Positions 1 to 5,193 of a stretch of DNA of 5,193 bases are shown here, in pieces (positions within the stretch are counted from its first letter, which is position 1; the number at the start of each line of letters is the position of its first letter). The notes under the pieces are model-generated. The model was not told the DNA's origin. It was given only the letters and a program-made list of their open reading frames with translations, and searched no databases. Made by a program: the position numbers and the translations under genes. Source of the DNA: an uncultured Collinsella sp. Lineage in GTDB: Bacteria > Actinomycetota > Coriobacteriia > Coriobacteriales > Coriobacteriaceae. The stretch covers positions 1 to 5,193 of the forward strand of contig CAUBWQ010000093.1 of assembly GCA_958439775.1 (NCBI GenBank), written 5' to 3'.

Positions 1-556
1 GTGGCTGCCCAAGTCCTATGCTGGCGACCATGAGGCCCGTCAGCACATGCACGAGGCTCAGTGCATCGCCGGCATCGCCTTCTCCTCGGGCCTGCTCGGC
101 ATCGTTCACTCCATGGCTCACAAGACCGGTGCAGCCTTTGAGAACGGCCATATCATCCACGGTGCTGCTAACGCCATGTACCTGGGCAAGGTCATCCAGT
201 GGAACTCCAAGGACCCGCGTGCTGCCGAGCGTTACGCTTACGTGGCCAAGGAGATCCTGCACCTTCCCGGCGAGACCAACGAGGAGCTCATCGCTGCGCT
301 CGTCCAGAAGATTCGCGACCTCAACGACCAGCTCAACATTCCGCAGTCCATCAAGGATTACGCGAATGGCGGCGTGAAGGTCGACGCCGAGAACCCGCAG
401 ATGGTTTCCGAGGAGGAGTTCCTCGCCAAGCTGCCCGAGATTGCCGCGAACGCTGAGCAGGACGCCTGCACGCCCGAGAACCCGCGTGAGACCAAGGCTG
501 CCGACTTCGAGAAGATTCTCAAGGCCTGCTACTACGACACCGACATCGATTTCTAA
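1..556 (+). CDS. Iron-containing alcohol dehydrogenase, C-terminal part (5' end outside window)
   Basis: The frame is open from base 2 (base 1 ends the previous codon) and gives 184 residues to a TAA stop. It matches the C-terminal helical domain of group III iron-dependent alcohol dehydrogenases, which reduce aldehydes to alcohols with NAD(P)H in the cytoplasm. Visible landmarks are HSMAHKTGAAF, whose first His is a metal ligand in this family, and HIIHGAANAMYL, whose second His is the next ligand. These two ligands are 17 residues apart, against 14 in AdhE and FucO, because the loop (FENGHIIHG) is longer. The ending DACTPENPRE...YYDTDIDF resembles stand-alone clostridial-type Fe-ADHs rather than AdhE fusions. 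The Asp and first His ligands lie upstream of the window, so activity, exact substrate (ethanol, butanol or a diol) and full length cannot be judged. A terminator follows 22 nt after the stop. The family call is firm; the substrate is unknown. Confidence 0.93.
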   Translation, partial: WLPKSYAGDHEARQHMHEAQCIAGIAFSSGLLGIVHSMAHKTGAAFENGHIIHGAANAMYLGKVIQWNSKDPRAAERYAYVAKEILHLPGETNEELIAALVQKIRDLNDQLNIPQSIKDYANGGVKVDAENPQMVSEEEFLAKLPEIAANAEQDACTPENPRETKAADFEKILKACYYDTDIDF

Positions 557-578
557 TCGACTCTTGTTATCGTAACGA

Positions 579-623
579 GGGGCTCCGCACGTATCCGTAC
601 GGAGCCCCTTTCTTTTTTCTTTT
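579..623 (+). terminator. Intrinsic terminator after the Fe-ADH gene
   Basis: A GC-rich stem pairs 579-591 (GGGGCTCCGCACG) with 596-608 (CGTACGGAGCCCC), 13 positions with a single C/A mismatch, closed by the tetraloop TATC. A T-rich run, 609-623, follows at once. This is a textbook rho-independent terminator, 22 nt past the stop codon at 554-556. It lies just upstream of the next gene, so it may also limit readthrough into gldA. Confidence 0.93.
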
Positions 624-639
624 AGAGAATGGGATAGTT

Positions 640-1740
640 ATGGCTGCAATTTTCAATAGCCCCAGCAAGTACATCCAGGGTCCGGACGAGCTCGCCAAGC
701 TTGGCTCCTATGTCGAGCCGCTCGGCGCTAAGGCCCTCGTTATTGTGACGCCTTCGGGCAAGAAGCGCGTCGGTGCCAAGATCGAGGGCGGCTTTGCCGA
801 GGCCAAGGCCGAGCTGCTGTTTGAGGACTTTAACGGCGAGTGCTCCAAGGGCGAGGTCGATCGCCTGGTTGCGCTCGCTCGCGACAACGGCTGCGACATC
901 ATCGTCGGTGTCGGTGGCGGCAAGATCCTCGACACTGCCAAGGCCGTTGCCTACTACCTGGAGTCCCCGGTTATCATTTGCCCCACCATCGCCTCGACCG
1001 ATGCACCGTGCTCGGCACTTTCGGTGCTCTACACCGATGACGGCCAGTTCGATAAATATCTCTTCCTTAAGGCAAACCCCAACATTGTCCTGATGGATAC
1101 GACGGTTATCGCGGCGAGCCCGGTGCGCCTGACGGTTTCCGGTATGGGCGATGCGCTCGCAACCTACTTTGAGGCTCAGGCGACGCATGATGCCGACGGT
1201 GGCACTTGCGCCGGCGGCAAGGGCGGTATGGCTGGTCTGGCACTTGCCAAGCTCTGCTACGAGACGCTTATGGCCGATGGTGTGAAGGCCAAGGTCGCGT
1301 TGGAGAAAGGTGCGCTGACGCCTGCCGTGGAGCACATCATCGAGGCAAACACGCTGCTCTCCGGCATTGGCTTTGAGAGCTCGGGTCTTGCTGCTGCTCA
1401 TGCCATCCACAATGGCCTGACGATGCTGCCCGAGTGCCACGGCATGTATCACGGCGAGAAGGTCGCCTTTGGCACCATCGTCCAGCTGGTACTCGAGGAT
1501 GCCCCGACCGAGAAGCTCGAGGAAGTCTTGGGCTTCTGCATTGAGCTGGGCCTGCCGGTCACGATGAAGGAACTTGGCGTTGCCGAGCTTACGCGCGAGC
1601 AGGCCATGATTGTTGCCGAGGCCGCCTGCGCGCCCGATGACACCATGTGCAACATGCCGTTTGAGGTGACGCCCGAGATGGTCGCAAACGCCATCCTGGG
1701 TGCCGACGCGCTGGGCCACTACTATCTCATGGATGAGTAA
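640..1740 (+). CDS. gldA: Glycerol dehydrogenase (NAD-dependent, GldA family)
   Basis: This 366-residue protein matches the usual length of GldA (about 367) and is complete. GldA is a cytoplasmic, metal-dependent enzyme that oxidises glycerol to dihydroxyacetone with NAD+, and can run in reverse or on related vicinal diols. The dinucleotide loop GVGGGK is at residues 90-95. The substrate-contacting Asp is D121 in ASTDAPCSALSVLY. The three metal ligands of the family are D171 (SGMGDALATYFEA), H254 (AAAHAIHNGL) and H271 (MYHGEKVAFG), at the same numbers as I recall for the E. coli enzyme. The C-terminus keeps the MPFEVTPEMVANAI segment. ATG at 640 is the only workable start: no other start codon lies just upstream in frame, and the N-terminus aligns with the family. 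The Shine-Dalgarno is poor (GGGA at 631-634). The gene begins 31 nt after a terminator stem and is followed by its own terminator. A divergent paralogue lies immediately downstream. Confidence 0.95.
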   Translation: MAAIFNSPSKYIQGPDELAKLGSYVEPLGAKALVIVTPSGKKRVGAKIEGGFAEAKAELLFEDFNGECSKGEVDRLVALARDNGCDIIVGVGGGKILDTAKAVAYYLESPVIICPTIASTDAPCSALSVLYTDDGQFDKYLFLKANPNIVLMDTTVIAASPVRLTVSGMGDALATYFEAQATHDADGGTCAGGKGGMAGLALAKLCYETLMADGVKAKVALEKGALTPAVEHIIEANTLLSGIGFESSGLAAAHAIHNGLTMLPECHGMYHGEKVAFGTIVQLVLEDAPTEKLEEVLGFCIELGLPVTMKELGVAELTREQAMIVAEAACAPDDTMCNMPFEVTPEMVANAILGADALGHYYLMDE

Positions 1741-1754
1741 ATCAAGCTAAGGAA

Positions 1755-1788
1755 GGGGCAAAGCCAGCAGATGGCTTTGCCCCTTTTT
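1755..1788 (+). terminator. Intrinsic terminator after gldA
   Basis: A perfect 12-bp stem pairs 1755-1766 (GGGGCAAAGCCA) with 1772-1783 (TGGCTTTGCCCC), with a 5-nt loop GCAGA, followed by five T (1784-1788). It begins 14 nt after the gldA stop. The stem is strong and the T run short, so partial readthrough into the downstream paralogue is possible. Confidence 0.9.
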
Positions 1789-1792
1789 GCTA

Positions 1793-1823
1793 TGGTGCAA
1801 AGGGGCCAGGTTGCTTTGTACCA
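1793..1823 (+). other. Hairpin in the leader of the second GldA-type gene
   Basis: TGGTGCAAAG (1793-1802) pairs with CTTTGTACCA (1814-1823), ten pairs of which one is G-U, with an 11-nt loop. No T run follows, so it is not a terminator. Its left arm overlaps bases that could instead pair with the 3' arm and T run of the preceding terminator (see findings). The structure is directly readable; a regulatory role is speculation. Confidence 0.4.
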
Positions 1824-1835
1824 ATTGTTGTTGAT

Positions 1836-1842
1836 GAAAGGG
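1836..1842 (+). promoter_or_regulatory. Probable ribosome binding site for the second GldA-type gene
   Basis: GAAAGGG lies 11 nt before ATG 1854. The next in-frame ATG (1866) would be 23 nt away, too far for this site, so the purine run favours 1854 as the start. The spacing is slightly long, and no better candidate is visible. Confidence 0.45.
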
Positions 1843-1853
1843 CGGATTCTCGT

Positions 1854-2921
1854 ATGGCGCTTCCCATGGTTTATGGCGGTCCCGGACGATATGTTCAGGG
1901 GCCGGGTGAGCTCTCGCGTCAGGGCAGGTATTTGTCATGGTTGGGCTGTGCTGCCTATGTCCTGTTTGACCAGGGCACCGAGGATCGGCTGTGCAGGCAG
2001 ATCGTCGATGGATTTCTGGACGAAGATCTAAGCGAGCCGTTCTTTAAGATTTATGACGGTCCGTGTACGGAAGAGGCCGTTGTCGAAATGGCCAAGGAAG
2101 CCCGGGCAGAGTATTGCGACATGGTGGTGGGCATTGGCGGCGGCAAGATGCTCGATATCGCCAAGGCTGTTGCGTTTTATGCCGAGTTGCCGTTGTGCGT
2201 ATGCCCCACGGCGGCTTCGATGGACGGTCCGTGCAGCGCGATTTCGGTGCTGTATCACGAGGATGGGTCGTTCGACCGCTACCTGATGCTCGAGAAGAAT
2301 CCAGACCTGGTCGTGGTCGATACCAACGTGGTCGCGGCAGCCCCACTGCGCATGACGGTCGCCGGTATGGGCGACGCGCTGGCAACGTACTTTGAGGCGC
2401 GTTCGTGCGCCGCGGCGCACGGCTCCAACGAGCACGGTGGCACGCCGGGACACTTGGCCCTGGTCGCGGCACGTGCCTGCTACGACACGCTCATGGAGTG
2501 TGGTGTCGCTGCCAAGCGCGATCTCAAAAAGGGCCGTACATCGCCAGCGGTTGAGCGCCTGATCGAGTGCAATATTCTGCTCTCGGGCGTCGGCTTTGAG
2601 AGCGGTGGCTTGGCGCTTGCCCATGCCATTGCCAACGGCCTGACGATTTTGCCCGAGTGCAAGGCCATGCACGGCGAGGCCGTAGCGTTTGGCCTGGTGG
2701 TGCAGCTGCGCCTGGAGCGCGCGCCTGAGCTTGATCGGGTGCTCGAGTTTTGCCAACGCGTCGGCCTACCGACGACGCTTGAGGAGCTGGGCCTTGGCGA
2801 GATTTCCGATACCGACCTGATGAGCGTTGCGGATGCGGTCTTTAGAAACGAACGCAACATGGCCAACGAACAGGCCAAGGTGACCAAACAAAAGCTCGTG
2901 CAGCTCATGTGCGAGGCATAG
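1854..2921 (+). CDS. Divergent glycerol dehydrogenase-like protein (GldA paralogue)
   Basis: This 355-residue protein belongs to the glycerol dehydrogenase family and is the closest visible relative of its upstream neighbour: hand alignment of the core (gldA residues 90-179) gives about two thirds identity. It retains GIGGGK (93-98), the substrate-site Asp D124 and the three metal ligands D174 (AGMGDALATYFEA), H257 (LALAHAIANGL) and H273 (AMHGEAVAFG), so it is probably a working NAD-linked polyol or diol dehydrogenase. Differences: TDAP becomes MDGP beside the substrate Asp; the loop between the two His ligands is one residue shorter (16 rather than 17 apart); HGEK becomes HGEA; and the family's C-terminal MPFEVTP...AI segment is replaced by a polar, Lys/Gln-rich end. 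The N-terminal fold is also poorly conserved. It lies 113 bp after gldA with a terminator between, so it may have separate expression. Substrate could differ from glycerol; this cannot be decided from sequence. Confidence 0.88.
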   Translation: MALPMVYGGPGRYVQGPGELSRQGRYLSWLGCAAYVLFDQGTEDRLCRQIVDGFLDEDLSEPFFKIYDGPCTEEAVVEMAKEARAEYCDMVVGIGGGKMLDIAKAVAFYAELPLCVCPTAASMDGPCSAISVLYHEDGSFDRYLMLEKNPDLVVVDTNVVAAAPLRMTVAGMGDALATYFEARSCAAAHGSNEHGGTPGHLALVAARACYDTLMECGVAAKRDLKKGRTSPAVERLIECNILLSGVGFESGGLALAHAIANGLTILPECKAMHGEAVAFGLVVQLRLERAPELDRVLEFCQRVGLPTTLEELGLGEISDTDLMSVADAVFRNERNMANEQAKVTKQKLVQLMCEA

Positions 2922-3000
2922 TTTGGCGCTTGATTGACCTTGTGCAATCGAGGTGGCGATAGGCATAGGCTATTTGCCGCAAAGATACGCCGCGTGTAAT

Positions 3001-3031
3001 TTGCCCGAGGCGTGGGCCGATAGCGTATCAT
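3001..3031 (+). promoter_or_regulatory. Weak candidate promoter for the ferredoxin gene
   Basis: TATCAT at 3026-3031 is a good -10 match (5 of 6), and TTGCCC at 3001-3006 could be a -35, but the 19-bp spacer is long. An alternative -35, TTGACC at 2934-2939, has no convincing -10 partner. The 150-bp gap (2922-3071) otherwise holds only a short 8-bp hairpin (2929-2936 with 2945-2952, one G-U pair, no T run). No clear terminator for the preceding gene is visible, so readthrough transcription is also possible. Confidence 0.25.
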
Positions 3032-3056
3032 TATCTCTTGCTTGTTTGCACTGCTC

Positions 3057-3063
3057 AGGGAGG
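3057..3063 (+). promoter_or_regulatory. Ribosome binding site fixing the ferredoxin gene start
   Basis: AGGGAGG (within AGGGAGGGG) is a strong Shine-Dalgarno 8 nt before ATG 3072. The frame also contains a TTG at 3042, but using it would place this site inside the coding region, so 3072 is chosen. Confidence 0.8.
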
Positions 3064-3071
3064 GGCCGCGC

Positions 3072-4325
3072 ATGGCGCAGGAACACGATCTGTTTGATGA
3101 CATTATCGAGATCAGCAAGGGTTTCGACTTTCTTAAAAACCCGCTTGGCGGCGTGACCGATGCACTCGATCCGTCGGCGCCGCAGTGGAATCCTGCCGAC
3201 TACAAGGAGCGTCCGCGCGGTAACACCATTCCGTGCCTGACCTGCAAAAACGAAAAGAGCGGCTGCACCGCGTGCATGGACGTGTGCCCGGTCAACGCTA
3301 TCGAGGTCGAGGAAGACGCCATCGAGATTCTCGACTCCTGTCGCAAGTGCGGTCTGTGCGCCGCTGCTTGCCCGACGGAGGCGATCATCTCTCCGCGCCT
3401 TGCACCCAAAAACGTCTACGACGACATTGTCTCGGCGGCTACGAGCCACGAGACCGCCTACGTTACCTGCACGCGTGCCCTTAAGCGCATGCCGCGCGAG
3501 AACGAGGTCGTCGTCGCCTGCGTGGGCGATATTACGGCAGAGACTTGGTTTTCGGTACTGGCCGACTATCCCAACGTGAGCGTGTACCTGCCGTTGGGCG
3601 TGTGCGATAAATGCCGCAACACCGGCGGTGAGGATATTCTGGGCGAGGCGATTGCGAAGGCCGAGGAGTGGTCCGGCACGGGTATGGGCCTGGAGGTAGA
3701 CCCCAAGAGCCTCAAGTGCCATAAGCTTCGCGAGTACGAGCGCAAGGAGTACATGGAAAAGATCGCCCGCACCACGGGCCTGACGGTGACCAAGCTCAAC
3801 CCGGCGACGGCGGCGCTGGCCTCGGTGACGCAAAAGCTCAAGGCCCATCGCCATCAGATTACCCAGCTGGAGCGCACGCTCAACACCATGTGCGGCACCA
3901 CGACGACCAAGCGCCGCCGTACACTTACGCACGGGCGGCAGCTGGTGCTCTCGACGTTGCAAAACCACCCCGAGCTTGCCCGGAACATGCAGGTGAGCAC
4001 GCCGGAGTGCGATTTTGACAAGTGCACGTCATGCGGCGAGTGCGTCAATGCGTGTCCCACATCTGCCTGCGACCTGGTGGGAAGCGGCCGCTTTGCGTTG
4101 GAGTCCACGTATTGTTTAGGCTGCGGCGCCTGTGTCAAGGTGTGCCCCGAGCATGCGCTCAAGCTGGTCGAGCACGATGCGTCCAATCTGGTCGTTGTCG
4201 ACCCCGAGGCCGAGGAAAAGGCCGCTCAGAAGGCCAAGGCCCACGAGGAGGCCGAGAAGGTCAAGGCCGAGGCAAAGGAAAAGCTCAACAAGATGCTCGA
4301 TCAGGTGGAAAAGCTCGCGGACTAG
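3072..4325 (+). CDS. Polyferredoxin-like protein with four [4Fe-4S] motifs and a charged helical tail
   Basis: This 417-residue cytoplasmic protein has no signal peptide or membrane segment. Two 2x[4Fe-4S] modules flank a middle domain. Module one has C58-x6-C65-x2-C68-x3-C72-P (with extra C55) and a regular C90-x2-C93-x2-C96-x3-C100-P. Module two has C318-x2-C321-x2-C324-x3-C328-P and C348-x2-C351-x2-C354-x3-C358-P. The middle (about 110-240) reads as an alpha/beta domain with VTCTRAL (C133), VVVACVGD (C150) and LPLGVCDKC (C178, C181), reminiscent of domains fused to ferredoxins near molybdenum oxidoreductases; I cannot name it confidently. Residues 250-300 are helical and basic (TTKRRRT), and 377-417 form an Ala/Glu/Lys-rich probable coiled coil. 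An electron-transfer role is a sound inference; partner and reaction are unknown. ATG 3072 has a strong Shine-Dalgarno. It follows the GldA paralogue by 150 bp, with no obvious terminator between. No gene symbol is justified. Confidence 0.85.
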   Translation: MAQEHDLFDDIIEISKGFDFLKNPLGGVTDALDPSAPQWNPADYKERPRGNTIPCLTCKNEKSGCTACMDVCPVNAIEVEEDAIEILDSCRKCGLCAAACPTEAIISPRLAPKNVYDDIVSAATSHETAYVTCTRALKRMPRENEVVVACVGDITAETWFSVLADYPNVSVYLPLGVCDKCRNTGGEDILGEAIAKAEEWSGTGMGLEVDPKSLKCHKLREYERKEYMEKIARTTGLTVTKLNPATAALASVTQKLKAHRHQITQLERTLNTMCGTTTTKRRRTLTHGRQLVLSTLQNHPELARNMQVSTPECDFDKCTSCGECVNACPTSACDLVGSGRFALESTYCLGCGACVKVCPEHALKLVEHDASNLVVVDPEAEEKAAQKAKAHEEAEKVKAEAKEKLNKMLDQVEKLAD

Positions 4326-4344
4326 CTAAACGAGCGTAAATGAT

Positions 4345-4375
4345 GACCGGTGGGACAGGTACTGCCCCGCCGGTC
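4345..4375. repeat. Near-palindromic intergenic hairpin, unit A
   Basis: GACCGGTGGG (4345-4354) pairs with CCCGCCGGTC (4366-4375) through ten pairs, one a G-U. After one A/C mismatch, CAG (4356-4358) pairs with CTG (4362-4364), leaving loop GTA. It starts 19 nt after the ferredoxin gene stop. On the plus strand it is followed by A, not T, so it is not a standard terminator for that gene, though it could protect the mRNA 3' end. Its segment 4349-4364 matches 4387-4402 of the next hairpin at 13 of 16 bases, which suggests a shared repeat family. Confidence 0.7.
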
Positions 4376-4447
4376 AAAAAAGTTGCGGTGGGATAGTTCC
4401 TGTTTTGCCCTTAAGCTGGCCATTCTAGGAACTATCCCACCGCAACT
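4376..4447 (-). terminator. Probable terminator of the GntR-family regulator gene
   Basis: Read on the minus strand, the 21-bp inverted repeat (4447-4427 with 4401-4381) ends in a run of six T (complement of A at 4376-4381, the last overlapping the stem base), just downstream of the regulator stop at 4457-4459. Stem plus T run fit an intrinsic terminator, but the 25-nt loop is longer than usual. On the plus strand no T run follows, so it is not an obvious bidirectional terminator. Confidence 0.6.
4381..4447. repeat. Long perfect inverted repeat, unit B (21-bp arms)
   Basis: Arms 4381-4401 and 4427-4447 are exact reverse complements over 21 bp (left arm core GTTGCGGTGGGATAGTTCCT), separated by 25 nt (4402-4426). 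The length and perfection far exceed chance. It lies between convergent genes, 9 nt beyond the stop codon of the regulator gene. The GGTGGGATAG core echoes GGTGGGACAG in unit A. It resembles REP/BIME-type or miniature mobile repeats; no flanking target-site duplication is apparent. Confidence 0.85.
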
Positions 4448-4456
4448 AATAGATGG

Positions 4457-5193
4457 TTAGCTCATACTGCTCTGATGGGTCTCGCTGCCGTTATTGCGGC
4501 GGGTGACCGTTTCGTGGAGTAAAAAGAAGCTGGGGACCTGCTTTGTCTCGGTGTATTCCATAAGGATGCCGTCGGCGTTGTAGGTCTGTCCGCGTACAAC
4601 GGCGAGTGCGTTAAAGTCGTCGAGATCGAGCACGCGTGCATCCTCGGGCGTGGGATGCTCAATCGTTACATCGCGTTTGCCCGTGGCAATCTTAATGCCA
4701 AGGCCTTCTTCGAGGTAACGATAGATCGAGTCGTTGACAATCTCGGGTGTCAGCCCCGGTACCTGTGAGCTTAGGTAATAGGAGTCGTCGGAGCACACGG
4801 CCCGTCCGTCTGCATAACGGATGCGTTTGGCACGCGTGAGCTCACAGCCTTCAGGAAACCCGGTAATCTTGGAGAGCGCCTTGTTACAGACGAGGAGCTC
4901 AAAGACAGTGGTGACCGTTTTGAGCTCAAAGCCTCGGCTGGCTGCGATTTCCTTAAAGGTCTCGAGTCCGCCGCCGCCACGACTAGTCTCGTCGCTGATG
5001 TTGCGAATGACGCGCATACCCTTGCCTTGCTGGGGGAGCACGTAGCCATCTGCCGCAAGCATCGAGATGGCGCGACGGACCGTCATGCGCGAACAGTCAA
5101 ACAGCTGCGTGAGCTCAGTCTCCGAAGGCAGATAGCTCTGATAAGCGTATGTGCCGTCGTCAATCGACTGCTTCACGTTGTCATAAATAGTTT
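4457..5193 (-). CDS. GntR/HutC-family transcriptional repressor, TreR-like (N-terminus outside window)
   Basis: The visible 244 residues give an N-terminal winged helix-turn-helix and a C-terminal UTRA effector domain. The helix-turn-helix region is LPSETELTQLFDCSRMTVRR (visible residues 21-40), followed by the wing QQGKG. The linker has LETFKEIAASRGFE. UTRA landmarks are NDSIYRYLEEGLGIKIA, a DLDD turn and LMEYTETK near the end. Among family members I can recall, these resemble the trehalose repressor TreR, which binds trehalose-6-phosphate, more than NagR; this is suggestive only. A GTG at 5176 is not the true start: the frame stays open upstream with TIYDNVKQSI, a standard GntR N-terminal helix, so only a few residues are missing past 5193. 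It is convergent with the ferredoxin gene, so its target is more likely its own operon to the right. A probable terminator follows its TAA. Confidence 0.9.
   Translation of the reverse strand, partial: TIYDNVKQSIDDGTYAYQSYLPSETELTQLFDCSRMTVRRAISMLAADGYVLPQQGKGMRVIRNISDETSRGGGGLETFKEIAASRGFELKTVTTVFELLVCNKALSKITGFPEGCELTRAKRIRYADGRAVCSDDSYYLSSQVPGLTPEIVNDSIYRYLEEGLGIKIATGKRDVTIEHPTPEDARVLDLDDFNALAVVRGQTYNADGILMEYTETKQVPSFFLLHETVTRRNNGSETHQSSMS

Noticed and set aside
630..639. Shared 10-mer TGGGATAGTT in the gldA leader and in the 4389-4398 hairpin arm
   Set aside because: Chance repeats of this length are expected in a 5-kb window, and the gldA leader copy has no surrounding palindrome.
622..1719. 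Long open frame antisense to gldA
   Set aside because: It mirrors the codon pattern of a clear gldA on the opposite strand. The product is Arg/His/Ala-rich without a recognisable domain, typical of antisense frames in GC-rich genes.
1771..2031. Small open frame overlapping the gldA terminator and the start of the paralogue
   Set aside because: It begins inside the terminator loop and overlaps a well-supported gene in another frame. It has no domain or ribosome binding site.
3042..3071. TTG at 3042 as start of the ferredoxin gene
   Set aside because: It would put the strong Shine-Dalgarno AGGGAGG inside the coding region. ATG 3072 is correctly spaced from it.
2970..3968. Long open frame antisense to the ferredoxin gene
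   Set aside because: The opposite strand encodes four conserved [4Fe-4S] motifs with a strong ribosome binding site. The antisense product is low-complexity and unrecognisable.
4381..4447. Integron attC-like site
   Set aside because: The arms start GTTGCGG rather than the GTTRRRY core, the stem is perfect without the extrahelical bases of attC, and no integrase or cassette context is present.
5174..5176. GTG at 5176 as the start of the GntR-family gene
   Set aside because: The frame continues upstream with residues matching the expected first helix of the GntR DNA-binding domain, so this is an internal valine codon.

Overview
The window is protein-coding bacterial DNA with moderately high GC. 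The third positions of the reading frames favour G and C, intergenic gaps are short, and intrinsic terminators are of ordinary bacterial type. The gene content is anaerobic: an iron-dependent alcohol dehydrogenase, two glycerol-dehydrogenase-type proteins and a four-cluster ferredoxin. That content and the style of the GGTGGGAYAG intergenic hairpins suggest a gut Coriobacteriia (Collinsella-like) genome. This assignment is inference from memory, not a proven one.

Layout, left to right. (1) The 3' part of an iron-containing alcohol dehydrogenase (to 556), closed by a strong intrinsic terminator (579-623). (2) A complete glycerol dehydrogenase, gldA (640-1740), beginning only 31 nt after the terminator stem and closed by its own perfect 12-bp terminator (1755-1788). 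(3) A second, divergent GldA-type protein (1854-2921), evidently an old tandem duplicate: metal ligands kept, catalytic loop and C-terminus altered. (4) A gap of 150 bp, then a 417-residue protein with two pairs of [4Fe-4S] motifs around a Cys-containing middle domain, plus a charged helical tail (3072-4325). (5) A 131-bp convergent intergenic region holding two related hairpins, one with a 21-bp perfect stem. (6) On the minus strand, a GntR/HutC-family repressor resembling TreR (4457-5193), whose N-terminus runs off the right edge.

How the parts may work together: the three metal-dependent dehydrogenases on the left all interconvert alcohols or polyols with carbonyls using NAD(H), which fits fermentative redox balancing (glycerol to dihydroxyacetone, aldehydes to alcohols). 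The ferredoxin-like protein is a plausible electron carrier or redox subunit, but nothing in the sequence ties it directly to the dehydrogenases. The regulator is convergent and probably serves a sugar operon beyond the right edge. I do not see a defence system, mobile element, CRISPR array or RNA gene. The least explained items are the uncharacterised polyferredoxin, the divergent GldA paralogue and the paired intergenic hairpins.
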